64,000 nt of DNA. Origin: Microcebus murinus. Lineage: Eukaryota > Chordata > Mammalia > Primates > Cheirogaleidae. Every line of letters begins with the position of its first letter. Position 1 is the stretch's first letter. Both the position numbers and the translations under genes were made by a program. The notes below the pieces were generated by a model, which searched no databases, was not told the origin of the DNA, and saw nothing but the letters and a program-made list of their open reading frames with translations. Location of the stretch: contig NC_134109.1 of NCBI RefSeq assembly GCF_040939455.1, positions 34,117,501 to 34,181,500 on the forward strand, given 5' to 3'. This document shows, in pieces, positions 38,970-50,066 of this stretch.

Positions 38970-41289
38970 AGGCCACTAACTTTCTATGATTTTCTCAGAA
39001 AGCCATAAAAAATTTTAAGCTCACATTTATTAGTTATCCTACAGTGTTTTATACATGCCTCCATTATTCTACCCATTACACTGTATTATACATATCCATG
39101 AATGATTCTCCAGATAGACTATATTTTTAGAACTTAGGAAAATGCATTAAAAATTGTAGCCCTTATTTCTAACAGTACACATTTTTAAAAAAAGAAAAAG
39201 AGGTAGCCCTTTAAGTATTTGTTAAATTAGAACTTGCTCATAAATTCTAATAATATCTTATGAGATACAAGAATTAATTCAACTTTCTGAAACTCGAAGA
39301 ATGATGAGGAAGTCTCTTGTATGGGTTGGTTTTCACACGGCAGTTAAAATTTATAGGCTACCTTATTACTCATCTATATCTTACCAGTTGTTAATGCCCT
39401 AAAATTATATTATCTGATGAGAAAAAGATTTAATTCCCCAAACCTATTAATGTTTCATATTTATTATATCAAGGTGGAAAGACATAAAACATTAGAAAGA
39501 CAATTAACTTAAAAGTCTGGGTTTCATAAAGACTTTATATTTTATTCTAAATACAATGGGATATCACTAAAAAATTTTAAGCATGGACATGTATAACATA
39601 TTATAATAATTATAAATAGAATACCCTATATTCTAAGGGCCAAAATCTTAATGTAAATATTCTATGAAGAATCAAGCTAAGTAAAGTGATAATATTATCC
39701 AATTCTTTGAAAGCTATGCATATCATCAGGGGCTGCAGCATCAAAGTAAGGCAAATACTTACAAATATATTTCAGGTGTCCATTCAGGACTCCTATATAC
39801 TATTCAAAAAGTATTGTTTTGAAAACTCAATCTGCCAAAAACTGAATTATAGAGCTATATCTGACTCAAAATAGTTAAAATCATAATAGAAAATTCAAAT
39901 TATTTATTGTTTGGGCCATATCAACTTGCCATGTTAAGACCCAATTATGTTTTTTAGAGCCTTATCATATACTCTATGAACCAGCCTGCCTGTTAATTAT
40001 TTTTTCAGGTACTTTGCAGAAATCTATTTTTCAAGTATCTTGATTTCAGAAGGAAATTTACTAATCTGACCTTTTAATGCAATTTTGTGTCTGTGTATTG
40101 TGTAATTTGGGATCCTCTGAAACCGATATGAGCACTTAATCATGGAGCCATATATATAGCAACAAATAAAGATACACTGATGTAAATGGAGTTACTTTTT
40201 AAAATCTTAGTTCACGTTAAATATCAGTCAGTAAATTAACATTATAGTAATTGCAGTTTTTTAATTTTTATTTTATTTTTAATTATTTTCTTGGAGACAC
40301 AGGCAAATACAGAAATCTATTCACTGAATATAAATTAGCTGTCCTTGTAATTATATTAATTCTTTCGGTCACATGGTATAAGCTATGTGGTAAATTTGAG
40401 AAAATTCAATCTGACCTATATTGTCAATATTTTTTATGCCTGCCAATAATAGACATCAGAGCTGGCAGGTAAAATGGAGGAATTCAAAGATATAAAAAAT
40501 TATGGAAGGCTTCTTCCTGGCAACTAAAATAAAAGAAGCAATTATGTAGCTACCTGTCCATATGATTTATATGAGCCAATTAATGGATCCCAATATTGTA
40601 CTTAATATTCATTAAATAAAACTCTAATGGGGCTGTGGACTTTGCAGAATGAATGAATATCCATGGAGTGATTTATATTATAAGGAAAATTCATCAATTA
40701 GGAAGTACAGAAAAAAAAGAACAGATATACACAAAACACATCTTTGCAAAAGACATAAAATCATGTATTTCTTAAGAATATAAGTACATAACCTGAAAAT
40801 TCATAACAATTTTGTCTTTCTTGAGTATGTTTCTAAAATGTAAAAGCCTTAAAAACTGACATTTTAAGTATCATGGAATTGGGAATACTAATACCCCTAT
40901 ACTTTTCTTTTCTTTTTTTTCATCGATAAGATATAGGAAGAAGAATTTGTTTTTGTGGTGGTTTTTTAATGGTAGATATCAGAATTACAATCACTTAAAA
41001 GGCTTCCTTTTTGAGTTTGTTTCCTATCTAGAAAGACAATAATGTGGATTATTAGTCACACAGGATCAAAGAGACAATTCAAGAATATTATATAAACTCA
41101 TCCCTTTAAATGTAGGATTTCCCTTTATTCTGGTTTCTGTGAAATCTGAATAACATTAGCAATGGCGTTAAGACTATTTGGAATATTATTACTAATCTTC
41201 CAAATTTTCAAAGTAAGTTTCAAAAATGTACAGGAAATTTCCAATTAGGTAAATTATATTTCTTAAAAAGTCCACAATATTATCTTTTA
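38970..41289. other. Repeat-poor intron sequence
   Basis: About 2.3 kb with no Alu or L1 recognised. A weak ancient-repeat resemblance at 39520-39600. Open frames at 39686-39874 and 40251-40472 lack recognisable motifs and splice context. Confidence 0.45.
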
Positions 41290-41755
41290 TCCCCCATGCT
41301 CTTTTTCAGTATGACTTTCCCATGCTTGCATTTAGAAGTAGTGTCTATTTTCCTATCACTTACATCTAAATTGGCTTTGTGACCTGTTCGGACCAATAGA
41401 ATGGGGTGGTATATCACGTGAGGATTTGTATTAAGAGAAATGCAGCTGCCAACTGGTCACCTGGAACACTTCTGCTTAGAATCCAGCTGCCATGCAATGA
41501 GATAGCCCAAAGAGCCACATAAAGGGCCCAAGTACAGAAGAACATATTCACATGGCCAACAGCTCCAGCTGAGTTCAGCTGGCAGCAAGCACATGGCAAC
41601 CATCTGAGTACAGCCATTTTGGACCTTTTAGCCATCCTAACAGACACAACATGAAAGATGAACACAAACCACCCAGTCAACCTACATAACTAAAAGAAAC
41701 AATAAATTATTTTTGTTTTAAGCCATTATTGTTATATAGCAATATATAACAAAAA
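41290..41755 (+). mobile_element. MLT1-type MaLR LTR
   Basis: 'ggctttgtgacctgttcgga' + 'ccaatagaatg', 'gagtacagccattttggacc', and the end 'aataaattatttttgtttta' + 'agccattattgttata' follow the MLT1 order. Confidence 0.7.
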
Positions 41756-41799
41756 CAAGGTTACATATCCAATAGCAATTAGTGAATTTGTCACAATCT

Positions 41800-44620
41800 G
41801 TAAAGAGGGCTACACAGCACAGCTTAAGAAAGTCTCCCAATATTTAACTGGAAAAAAAAGCAGTCCTACAGACAACTCTTGTGCACCCCACTCAGGGACT
41901 GGCCTAGCAGGCCAACTGCCTATATCCCCCATGCCCATGTGCCCTACCAGAGCACCTGAAGACCATCTCACTAGTGCTACTGCCATTACCTACAAACCCC
42001 ACCTCGGGACCTGAGCAGTGGACCACCTGAACCACCAGCACCTGGTGTGCCCTGCCCAGGGGCCTGATGACCAGCCTCATTAGGGACCTGACACCACTAT
42101 CTCTGGCACCCATGTATGCCACCTGAGGAACCCAAGACCAGTCCACCTAGCCTATAGCCACCACTGCTGATACCCAGAGGGTCTGCCTAGGGCCTGAAGA
42201 CTAGCCCATCCAGGGTACAAGGCTACCATTGGCCATCACTGGTGCCTACACATGCCACCTAGGGGCATGAGGACTGGCCTATCTCACAGAAAAGGAAATA
42301 TATAAAATGCCTGAAAAAGAATAAATAATAATGATCTAAAGAAAACTCAGCAAGATACAAGGGAACACACATAAACAATAAAAAATTCAGTAAAATAATT
42401 CATGATCTGAATACGAAATTTAACTAAGAGGTAGATATCATACAAAAGAATCAAACAGAAATCCTGAAACTGAAGAATCCAATGAATAAAAAAAATATAT
42501 AATTAAGAGTTTCAACAATAGACTAGATCAGGTAGAATAAAGAATTTCTGATCTTGAAGGGAATTCTTTTGAATAACCCAAACCAAAAAAGAGAAAAAAG
42601 AAAAAAACAGAATGAAGAAAGCCTACGTAACATATAGAATACCATCGGCAAACAAATCTTTTTTTTTTTTTTTTTTTTTTTTTTGAGACAGAGTCTCGCT
42701 TTGTTGCCCAGGCTAGAGTGAGTGCCGTGGCGTCAGCCTAGCTCACAGCAACCTCAAACTCCTGGGCTCGAGTGATCCTTCTGCCTCAGCCTCCCGGGTA
42801 GCTGGGATTACAGGCATGCGCCACCATGCCCGGCTAATTTTTTTTTTTTTTATATATATATCAGTTGGCCAATTAATTTCTTTCTATTTATAGTAGAGAC
42901 GGGGTCTCGCTCTTGCTCAGGCTGGTTTTGAACTCCTGACCTTGAGCAATCCGCCCGCCTCGGCCTCCCAAGAGCTAGGATTACAGGCGTGAGCCACAGC
43001 GCCCGGCCGGCAAACAAATCTTGAGCAAAAAAAACAAAACTAAAAACTAAAAACTGGAGACATACTACTACCTGACTTCAAAATATACTACAAAGCAATA
43101 CTAACCAAATCAAGCATGGTATTGTATAAACATAGACACACAGGAACAATGGAAGAGAATAAAGAAGCCAGAAATAAATCCATGCATCTACAGCCAACTC
43201 GTTTTCAACAAAAGCATCAAGAACATACATTGGGAAAAGGGCAGGTTTTTCAATGAATGGTGCTGGTGAAACTGGATATCTATATGTAGAAAAATGAAAC
43301 TAGACCCCTATCTCTTACCATATACAAAAATAAATCCAAAATGGATTCAAGACTACTTCAATGTAGGACCTGAAACTATGAACCTACTAGAAAAAAACAC
43401 TGGGAAAATGCTCACGTCATTGATCTGAGCAAAGATTTTAGTGATAAGACTTTAAAAATATAAGCAATAAAAGTAAAAATAGACAAATGGGGTTATATAA
43501 AGCTAAAAATAAAGCTTCTATACAGCAAAGGAAAGAATCACAGAGTGAATAGACAACCTATAGAGTGGGAGAAAATATTTATAAACTATCCATCTGAAAA
43601 GGGATAACAAAAATATATAAGGAACTCAAACTCAAGAGGAAAAATAACAAATAATCCAATTAAAAATGGACAAATTATCTGAGTAGTTATTTCTCAAAAG
43701 AATACATGCAAATAGCCAAAGGTATATAGAAAAAACCCTCAACATCATTAATCATTAGAGAAATGCAAATCAAAACCACAATGAGATATCATCTCACCCC
43801 AGTTAAAATGCCTACTATTAAAAAGGAAAAAAAAAATGCGAGATGCCAGTGAGGATGCAGAGAAAGGGAGACTCTCATACACTGTTAGAGGGAATGTAAA
43901 TTAGTACAGCCGTTATGGAAAACAGTATGGTTCCTCAAAAAACAAAAAATATAATCACCATATAATCCAGCAATCTCACAGCTGGATATGTAACCAAAAG
44001 AAAGGAAATCAGTATATCAAAGAGATAACTGCACTCCCATGTTCAATGCAGCATTATTCACAATGGCCAAGATACAATACCTACTTAAGTGTCCATCACT
44101 GGATGAATGGATAAAGAAAACATGGTATATGTACATAATGAAATACTATTATATTTAGTCATAAAAAAAGAATGAAATCTTGTCATTTGTAACAACATAG
44201 AAGAGCCTGGAGGACACTATGTTAAGTGAAATAAGCCAGGCACAGAAAGAAAAACATCATATGTTCTCATTCATGTGTGGGAACAGTTGATCTCATGGAG
44301 GTACGTAGTAGAATGGTGGTTGCCTAAGACTGCAAAGGGTGCTAGGGGAGAAAAGGATGAAGAAACATTGGCTAATGGGGACAAAAATACACATAGAAGA
44401 AATAAGTTCTAGTATCCAGAACACACAGTAGGGCAACTACAGTTGTCAATAATTTTTGTATATTTCAAATAGCTAGAATAGATTTACAATGTTCTCAAAA
44501 CAAAGAAATAATAAATGTTTGAAGTGATAGATATAATTACCTTGATTTGATCATTACACATTGTACACATGTATCAAAATGTTATCTGTAGCCCATAAAT
44601 CTGTATTTTTTTTTTTTTAA
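41800..44620 (+). mobile_element. Old L1M with large internal deletion
   Basis: The 5' UTR has imperfect GC-rich repeats with 'cctgag/cctgatgacc' wording (41860-42290). A short ORF1 section runs to about 42640; ORF2 C-terminal sequence follows directly from 'caaacaaatcttgagcaaaa' (43011). The 3' end is near 44620 ('gatcattacacattgtacac', then a T/A tract). The ~3.5 kb between ORF1 and late ORF2 is absent, and the join predates the Alu at 42661-43008, which inserted right at it. Confidence 0.8.
42661..43008 (-). mobile_element. Lemur-type Alu (young)
   Basis: Complete minus-strand Alu with a ~24-nt T tract and the same variants as 24536-24868 ('gctcgagtgatccttctgcc', 'gccacagcgcccggcc'). TSD 'ggcaaacaaatctt' exact at 42647-42660 and 43009-43022. 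Confidence 0.95.
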
Positions 44621-44639
44621 AAAGACTTCTTCAGAAAAG

Positions 44640-46560
44640 TAGTACTAAGCTCATTTCTCTCTGATGGAATCTGGGAGGTGAGAGGAAAATGATGCAAAGT
44701 GTCAAAGCTGAAGCAGGGAGACAAGACCATCCACTGTAGGAGGACCAGTGAAGGATGTTGAAACCTAAGTGGACTGAAAGGGTATTGCTACAGAGGGACA
44801 CACAAGTACAGGGTATCAGAGCCAAAGTGGCATAAGAAAGGCATCCCCCTCAGGTCATAGGGAGTCAGAAGCAGACTGAAGTGAGAAAAGTATCACATAA
44901 GTGAGTTCCCTAGTACAGGGTCTTAGAGCCTGAGTCAGATGACGAGGGCTTACATAAAAGGGGTGAGGTTGTCATAAGGTGTTGAGGAAGAGTCAGGAAG
45001 GCATCCTCATAAAAGGAAGACCTGGTGTAGGATACTGGAGCCTGATTAGGGTAAGAGGTCATCCATTCAGTTTGGAATTGCTGGTGACTCCCAGAGCAGA
45101 TGTAATCAAATAATTTAAAATATTATGAATAATGTGAGCCAGGTTATCCACTGAGAAAAAAGTGAGTCACAAATACAGAAAGGGAAAAAATGAAAACAAA
45201 CCTTGTGTGTGTTAGGTTGAATTGGAGGTATCAGCAGAAATTCATGATTTAGACAGATAGAAATGGCTGAGTCCATTTCTGGGGAAGAGAAAGTACAAGG
45301 TGAAACTACAAAGTAAGGAAGTACACAAAGAATTATGAGACATGTCAAAAGAACACAGACACCATCAACACAGATGGGACTGCTATGAGCTAAATCTGGG
45401 ACAATTTGAGCACTAAAATAAGTGATACCATACTATAAATTATTGAATAAAAGAATCCATTAGTCCATGCTAATATACATAAATAAATTGAAAGCTCAGT
45501 GAAGTACCTCTGCACAAAGTAATTATTAATTACAAAAGGAAAAAAGAGTAAAATTGCAGTGGAGAAATCTGGCACACACACACACACAAAACTTAATCAA
45601 GTGGTTGAATCGAGCATCCCTAGTATTGAGATAAATCCAAACTAATAAGCTACCTGATAGGATATGATGGGAAAAATATAACATCACTATCACTTTTTTG
45701 ATAGTCTGGACAAAGATATATAACTTCCCACACAATGCAGCAAGTTACTCCTAAGTATTTACCGAAAAGAAATGAAAACATAAGTAACCAAAAATATCAG
45801 TATAAGAATATTTGTTACAGCTTTATTAATAATAGCAAAAAACTGTAAAAAATCCAATTTTCCCTCAAACTGACAATGACCATAACTATAAAATATTCAT
45901 ATAATGGAATACTATTCATCAGTAAAAGAGAACAAAATGCTTATATATACCAGAACTGTGGTCCCAAAGCCTGGGCCATGGACCAGTACCAGTCCTTAGC
46001 CTGTTAAAAACCCAGCCCCACAGAAGGAGGTGAGTGGCGGTCAAGCGAGTAAAGCTTCGTCTGTATTTACAGCTGCTCCCCATTGCTTGCATCACCACCT
46101 GAACTCTGTCTCCTATCAGATCAGTGGTAGCATTAGATTCTCATAGGAGTGCAAATGCTACTGTAAAGTACATATGCAAGGGATCTACGTTGCATGCTTC
46201 TTATGAGAATCTAATGCCTAATGATCTGAGGTGGAGCTGAAGCCGTGATGCTAGTGCTGGGAACTGGCTGCAAATACAGATTATCATTAGCAGACAGGTT
46301 TGACTGCATAATAAAGTAATGCACTTGAATCATCCTAAATCATCCCTGTCCTGAACCCCTAGTCCATGGAAAGATTATATTCCATGAAACCAGTCCCTGG
46401 TGCCAAAAAGATTAGGGATCACTGCACCAGAACATAGGTGAATCTCAAAATCAAATGAAGTCAAAAGCATACATTATTCTGCAAAATTCTGTTCTTTCAT
46501 TCATTCATTTGACAGCTTAGATGGAAGAAATATTCTATTTATATAAAGTTTAAGATTGGT
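44640..46560 (+). mobile_element. Old L1M fragment with decayed tandem section
   Basis: 45730-45950 and 46433-46560 are L1 ORF2 C-terminal text ('gcagcaagttactcctaagt', 'taatggaatactattcatca') split by a hAT element. 44640-45060 is a set of ~80-90-bp imperfect repeats around 'acagggtatcagagcc' / 'acagggtcttagagcc' / 'aggatactggagcc'; I attribute it tentatively to an old L1M. A short CA run lies at 45574-45587. Confidence 0.6.
45956..46424. mobile_element. Non-autonomous hAT transposon
   Basis: Ends are 'ctgtggtcccaaagcctggg' and the reverse complement of 'cagtgatccctaatcttttt'. 8-bp TSDs 'taccagaa' (45948-45955) and 'caccagaa' (46425-46432) differ at one base. Internal 'gtgagtggcggtcaagcgag', 'cattagattctcatagga' and its inverted partner 'cttatgagaatctaatgcc' are characteristic of an old mammalian hAT family. 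No transposase. Confidence 0.85.
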
Positions 46561-47160
46561 AAAACTAATTTATGAGGATAGGAAAATCAAAGCTTGCCTG
46601 CCAGTTGAATAAAAGACGTTTTGTTGATCCCTTAATAAAGCATTGCTTCCATTAATTATAATTGAAAAATAAATTTCAAACTCAAATGGTGCTGTTATTC
46701 TAAGAAATTGAATACATACAAAAGAATACAATGAATTCAATGAATAAGAAGTATAAAGGAATTTATGCTCTAGGAAAGAAAATGGCCTAATCAGGAAGTT
46801 AAATAATAACAGGAAACAATAAAACAAGAGCCTTGACAAACCAGTATATGATTAAAATGAATATTAACAGACAATAGTAACACACTATAACATGCAGTAT
46901 ACAATTAAATTGGAAATACTACTAGAGACATTATGCCATTTCATATGAAGTTGCAGAGAGGGCCTGGCCTGAGGAAGGACACTGAAAGAGGAATGGTGTT
47001 AGCCTTTGAGTACACAGACCGAACTGGATGGAATGGATAGTCCTACTAAGTAAAATAAGAAAACAAAGAAGAATTCATTTGTTTTATTCTTTCTTAGGAG
47101 ATACATGGAATAATAAATGTGGAATGTCAGAAAAAGTCATCTGACCAGAATACTCAGAAT
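46561..47160. other. Intron sequence without gene
   Basis: AT-rich; nothing recognised. Confidence 0.45.
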
Positions 47161-47250
47161 GTATTATAGGAAAAGAAAGTATTATAGGAAAAGAATGTAT
47201 TATAGGAAAAGTATTATAGGAAATGAATGTATTATAGGAAAACAAAGAAT
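47161..47250. repeat. Short tandem repeat, ~18-bp unit
   Basis: Five copies of 'gtattataggaaaagaat' (starts 47161, 47179, 47197, 47211, 47229); the third is 14 bp because of a 4-bp loss. Confidence 0.95.
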
Positions 47251-47454
47251 CCAGTAAGCAAGACTGTCTTCACATTAATGTATAGAAAATCAGAGGCTGA
47301 GTCAGGATTTCAGGTAAGAGAACATAATATGTGAACATCTTATAAGGCTGGGATTATCAAATTTTGATGAACAAAAGCAATACAGAATATTTGGAAAAGA
47401 GAAGTATTAAAAGAACTGAGTTTTTGAACATAGGTACTTATGAGACAACTATCA

Positions 47455-47630
47455 TTTGCTAAGACACAGGCACTGTGTAAGCACATTTACCAGTATTATC
47501 TCGTTTAATCTAATCCTTTTACCAGTCTCTTAAAACATTGTTCTCCCTTCTTTACAGACAGGAAAATGAAGCCTGGAGAGATTAATTTCCCAAAGATCTC
47601 AGAGCTAGCCAGGATTCAAATGTAAACCTT
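47455..47630 (-). repeat. MIR SINE
   Basis: Plus strand 'cagtattatctcgtttaatc', 'acagacaggaaaatgaagcc', 'ccaggattcaaatgtaaacc' is the reversed MIR consensus. Confidence 0.8.
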
Positions 47631-49320
47631 TATAATAATTTAAAAACTAATTTATTTTGCCAACCAGAAAAATAATGATACCAATGATACAAATAGGAAA
47701 TTAAGTGGAGAATCGGGAGCAAGGTAGCAGAAGAGAAGAATAAAAAAGAGTTCAGACAACCTAAATTTGAAGTAATAGCAAGACTTAAAAAGAAAAAAAA
47801 TATGAATGCTTAGAAGGTAATGAGAGATAGGAAACTGTTCAGGGCTAGAAACATATTGGAAATTACTCACATAAATGTTAAAGATAATTCTTTAGAAAGA
47901 ATTTCTCTAATACCAAGAATATAAGGTAAAACTACAAACCAAGATTAATTTCTAATAATTAATTCAGCAAAAACTAAAAAAAATTTTACTTGACATAATA
48001 TGAGCCTAAATACTATTAGAAATCCACCTAGAGATCCAGTCTAGTGGCTGCCAAATTGCACTTCCAAAAGTACTTCGCTTATGGCAATACTATTGTTTAC
48101 AAACACAAGCTAGCTTTGCATGGAGAAGACAGTATTATTTATATACTCAAAATGAAGGTGCTACCCTGGTTTTAATTCTACATAGCCAAGAGCTTTTTAG
48201 GATACACACAAACTTATCTAAATAAACAATACTTGCAAAGAAAGACCTACTGAGGAAGGAACAAAAATTACATGAAATTATCCAGCAATAATAAAGAAAA
48301 CTATTAAAAATTTAAGTTTGCTTATAAAGGTAGCAAGGGTAATAAATACATTTATTTTGAGCTAAAATAAAAGCTGCGAAATAGGAAGGCTACTATTAAA
48401 GAAAAACTATTATTATCCTGATAGTACACTGAAGTTGAACAAGAGGAGAATGTAAATACGGTTAAATATATTCACCTGAATTAAGAGGTAAAAAAAAAAA
48501 TTAATTTAAAAAATACTGTTAAATATAAAAAAGTATTACACATTAAATTGGCTGTAAATAAAATTATTTGTTAGTGACAGACTACGATAAAGTGGATACA
48601 GGAAAACCCAGTGACAGACTTTGTGTAATTAACTGGAATGACAAGAAAACCTACTTACATAAGTTAGGATATGATTCTAACTGTTCAATCACCGACATAA
48701 CCTCATTGAACTTGCCATTCTTTATTTCTTCCAATTTCTGTCACTGACATTTATTTTTATCTTCTTTAGAGTTTTTATATTTCAAGTCACTTAAGAAATG
48801 TGAGCAGATTCTATCTCATGATGGATCCACATTGGGCAGACACATCCCAATAAAATTACCTGCCTTTCTTCTATTAAATTCCCTACTGACAAACTTCTTT
48901 ATCTCCTAGGAGTCAGTGAAAAACACAGATAGGAGAATAACCCAAATAATAATATTTAAGTCTGTTAAGAATACCTTTCAGCATTTCTTGTTTGTACTTT
49001 TCTTCTCTTCCCTATTCTCATATCTTTATATTGTCATTTAGCTACCCAATGAGTTCCACTAGAACCATCCCTTCTCTGGAAGTATCTAGGCTGCCTCCTT
49101 TCCCCCATCAATATTTAATCATCTCTTATTAAATTTAATAAACTAATTTAATTAAAATAACCTGCTGACATTCCAATTAATATCCAGGGTAAAGTCAATA
49201 TAGGTAAATCTTACTTAATCTTTTTAGGAATCAATTAAGTCAATAAGAGAGAAAGGCAAAAAAATTTATTTCAAATTATTTTAAAAACCAGGACCTAGAA
49301 GGGAGATAATAGAGAGATAA
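47631..49320. other. Repeat-poor intron sequence
   Basis: About 1.7 kb with no recognised repeat or exon. Confidence 0.45.
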
Positions 49321-50050
49321 TTACAGTCATGTACTGCATAACAACATTTCGGTCAACGATGAACCCTGTGTATACAATAATGGTCCTATAAAATTATGAT
49401 GGAGCTGAAAAAGCCTATCACTTAGTGATGTCGTAGCCATAATAAAGTCATAGTGCAATGCATTGCTCACATGTTTGTGGTTATGCTGGTATAAACAAAC
49501 CTACTGCACTGGCAGTCATATAAAAAAGTATATGCACATAAAATTATGTACATTACATAATGCTTGATAATGGCAATGACTATGTAACTGATGTATGCAA
49601 ATATACATATATACACATGCATATATGCTTTTTATCATTATTTTGGAGTGTACTTCTTCTACTTATTTAAAAAAAAAAAAAGGAAACTGTAAAACAGCCT
49701 CTGGCAGAACCTTAACAAAATATTCCAGATGGAGGCATTGTTATCACAGGAGATTGCAGCTCCATGTATAGTATTGCCCCTGAAGACCTTCCAGTGAGAT
49801 AAGATATGGAGGTGGAAGACAGTGATACTGATGATCCTGACCCTGTGTAGGCCTAGGTTAATGTGTCTGTCTCTTAGTTTTTAACAAAAAAGTTTAAAAA
49901 GTAAAAAATAAACAAAAAATTTTTTTAAATAGAAAAACTTTATAGGATGACATAAGGAAAATATTTTTGTACAGTTGTCAAATGTATTTGTTCTTTAAGT
50001 CTTACTACAAAAGAATCAAAGTTAAAATATTACAAAGTTTTTAAAGTTAA

Positions 50051-50066
50051 AAAGTTACAGTAAGCT
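50051..50066 (+). repeat. Target-site duplication, 5' copy (MAPK14 retrocopy)
   Basis: 'aaagttacagtaagct'; the 3' copy at 53720-53735 is 'aaagctgcagtaagct' (two differences). The duplicated sequence belongs to the Tc1/mariner-type element, proving insertion into it. Confidence 0.85.

Noticed and set aside
41904..42146. GC-rich 80-residue minus-strand frame as an exon
   Set aside because: It lies in the repetitive 5' UTR of an old L1M and has no splice signals.
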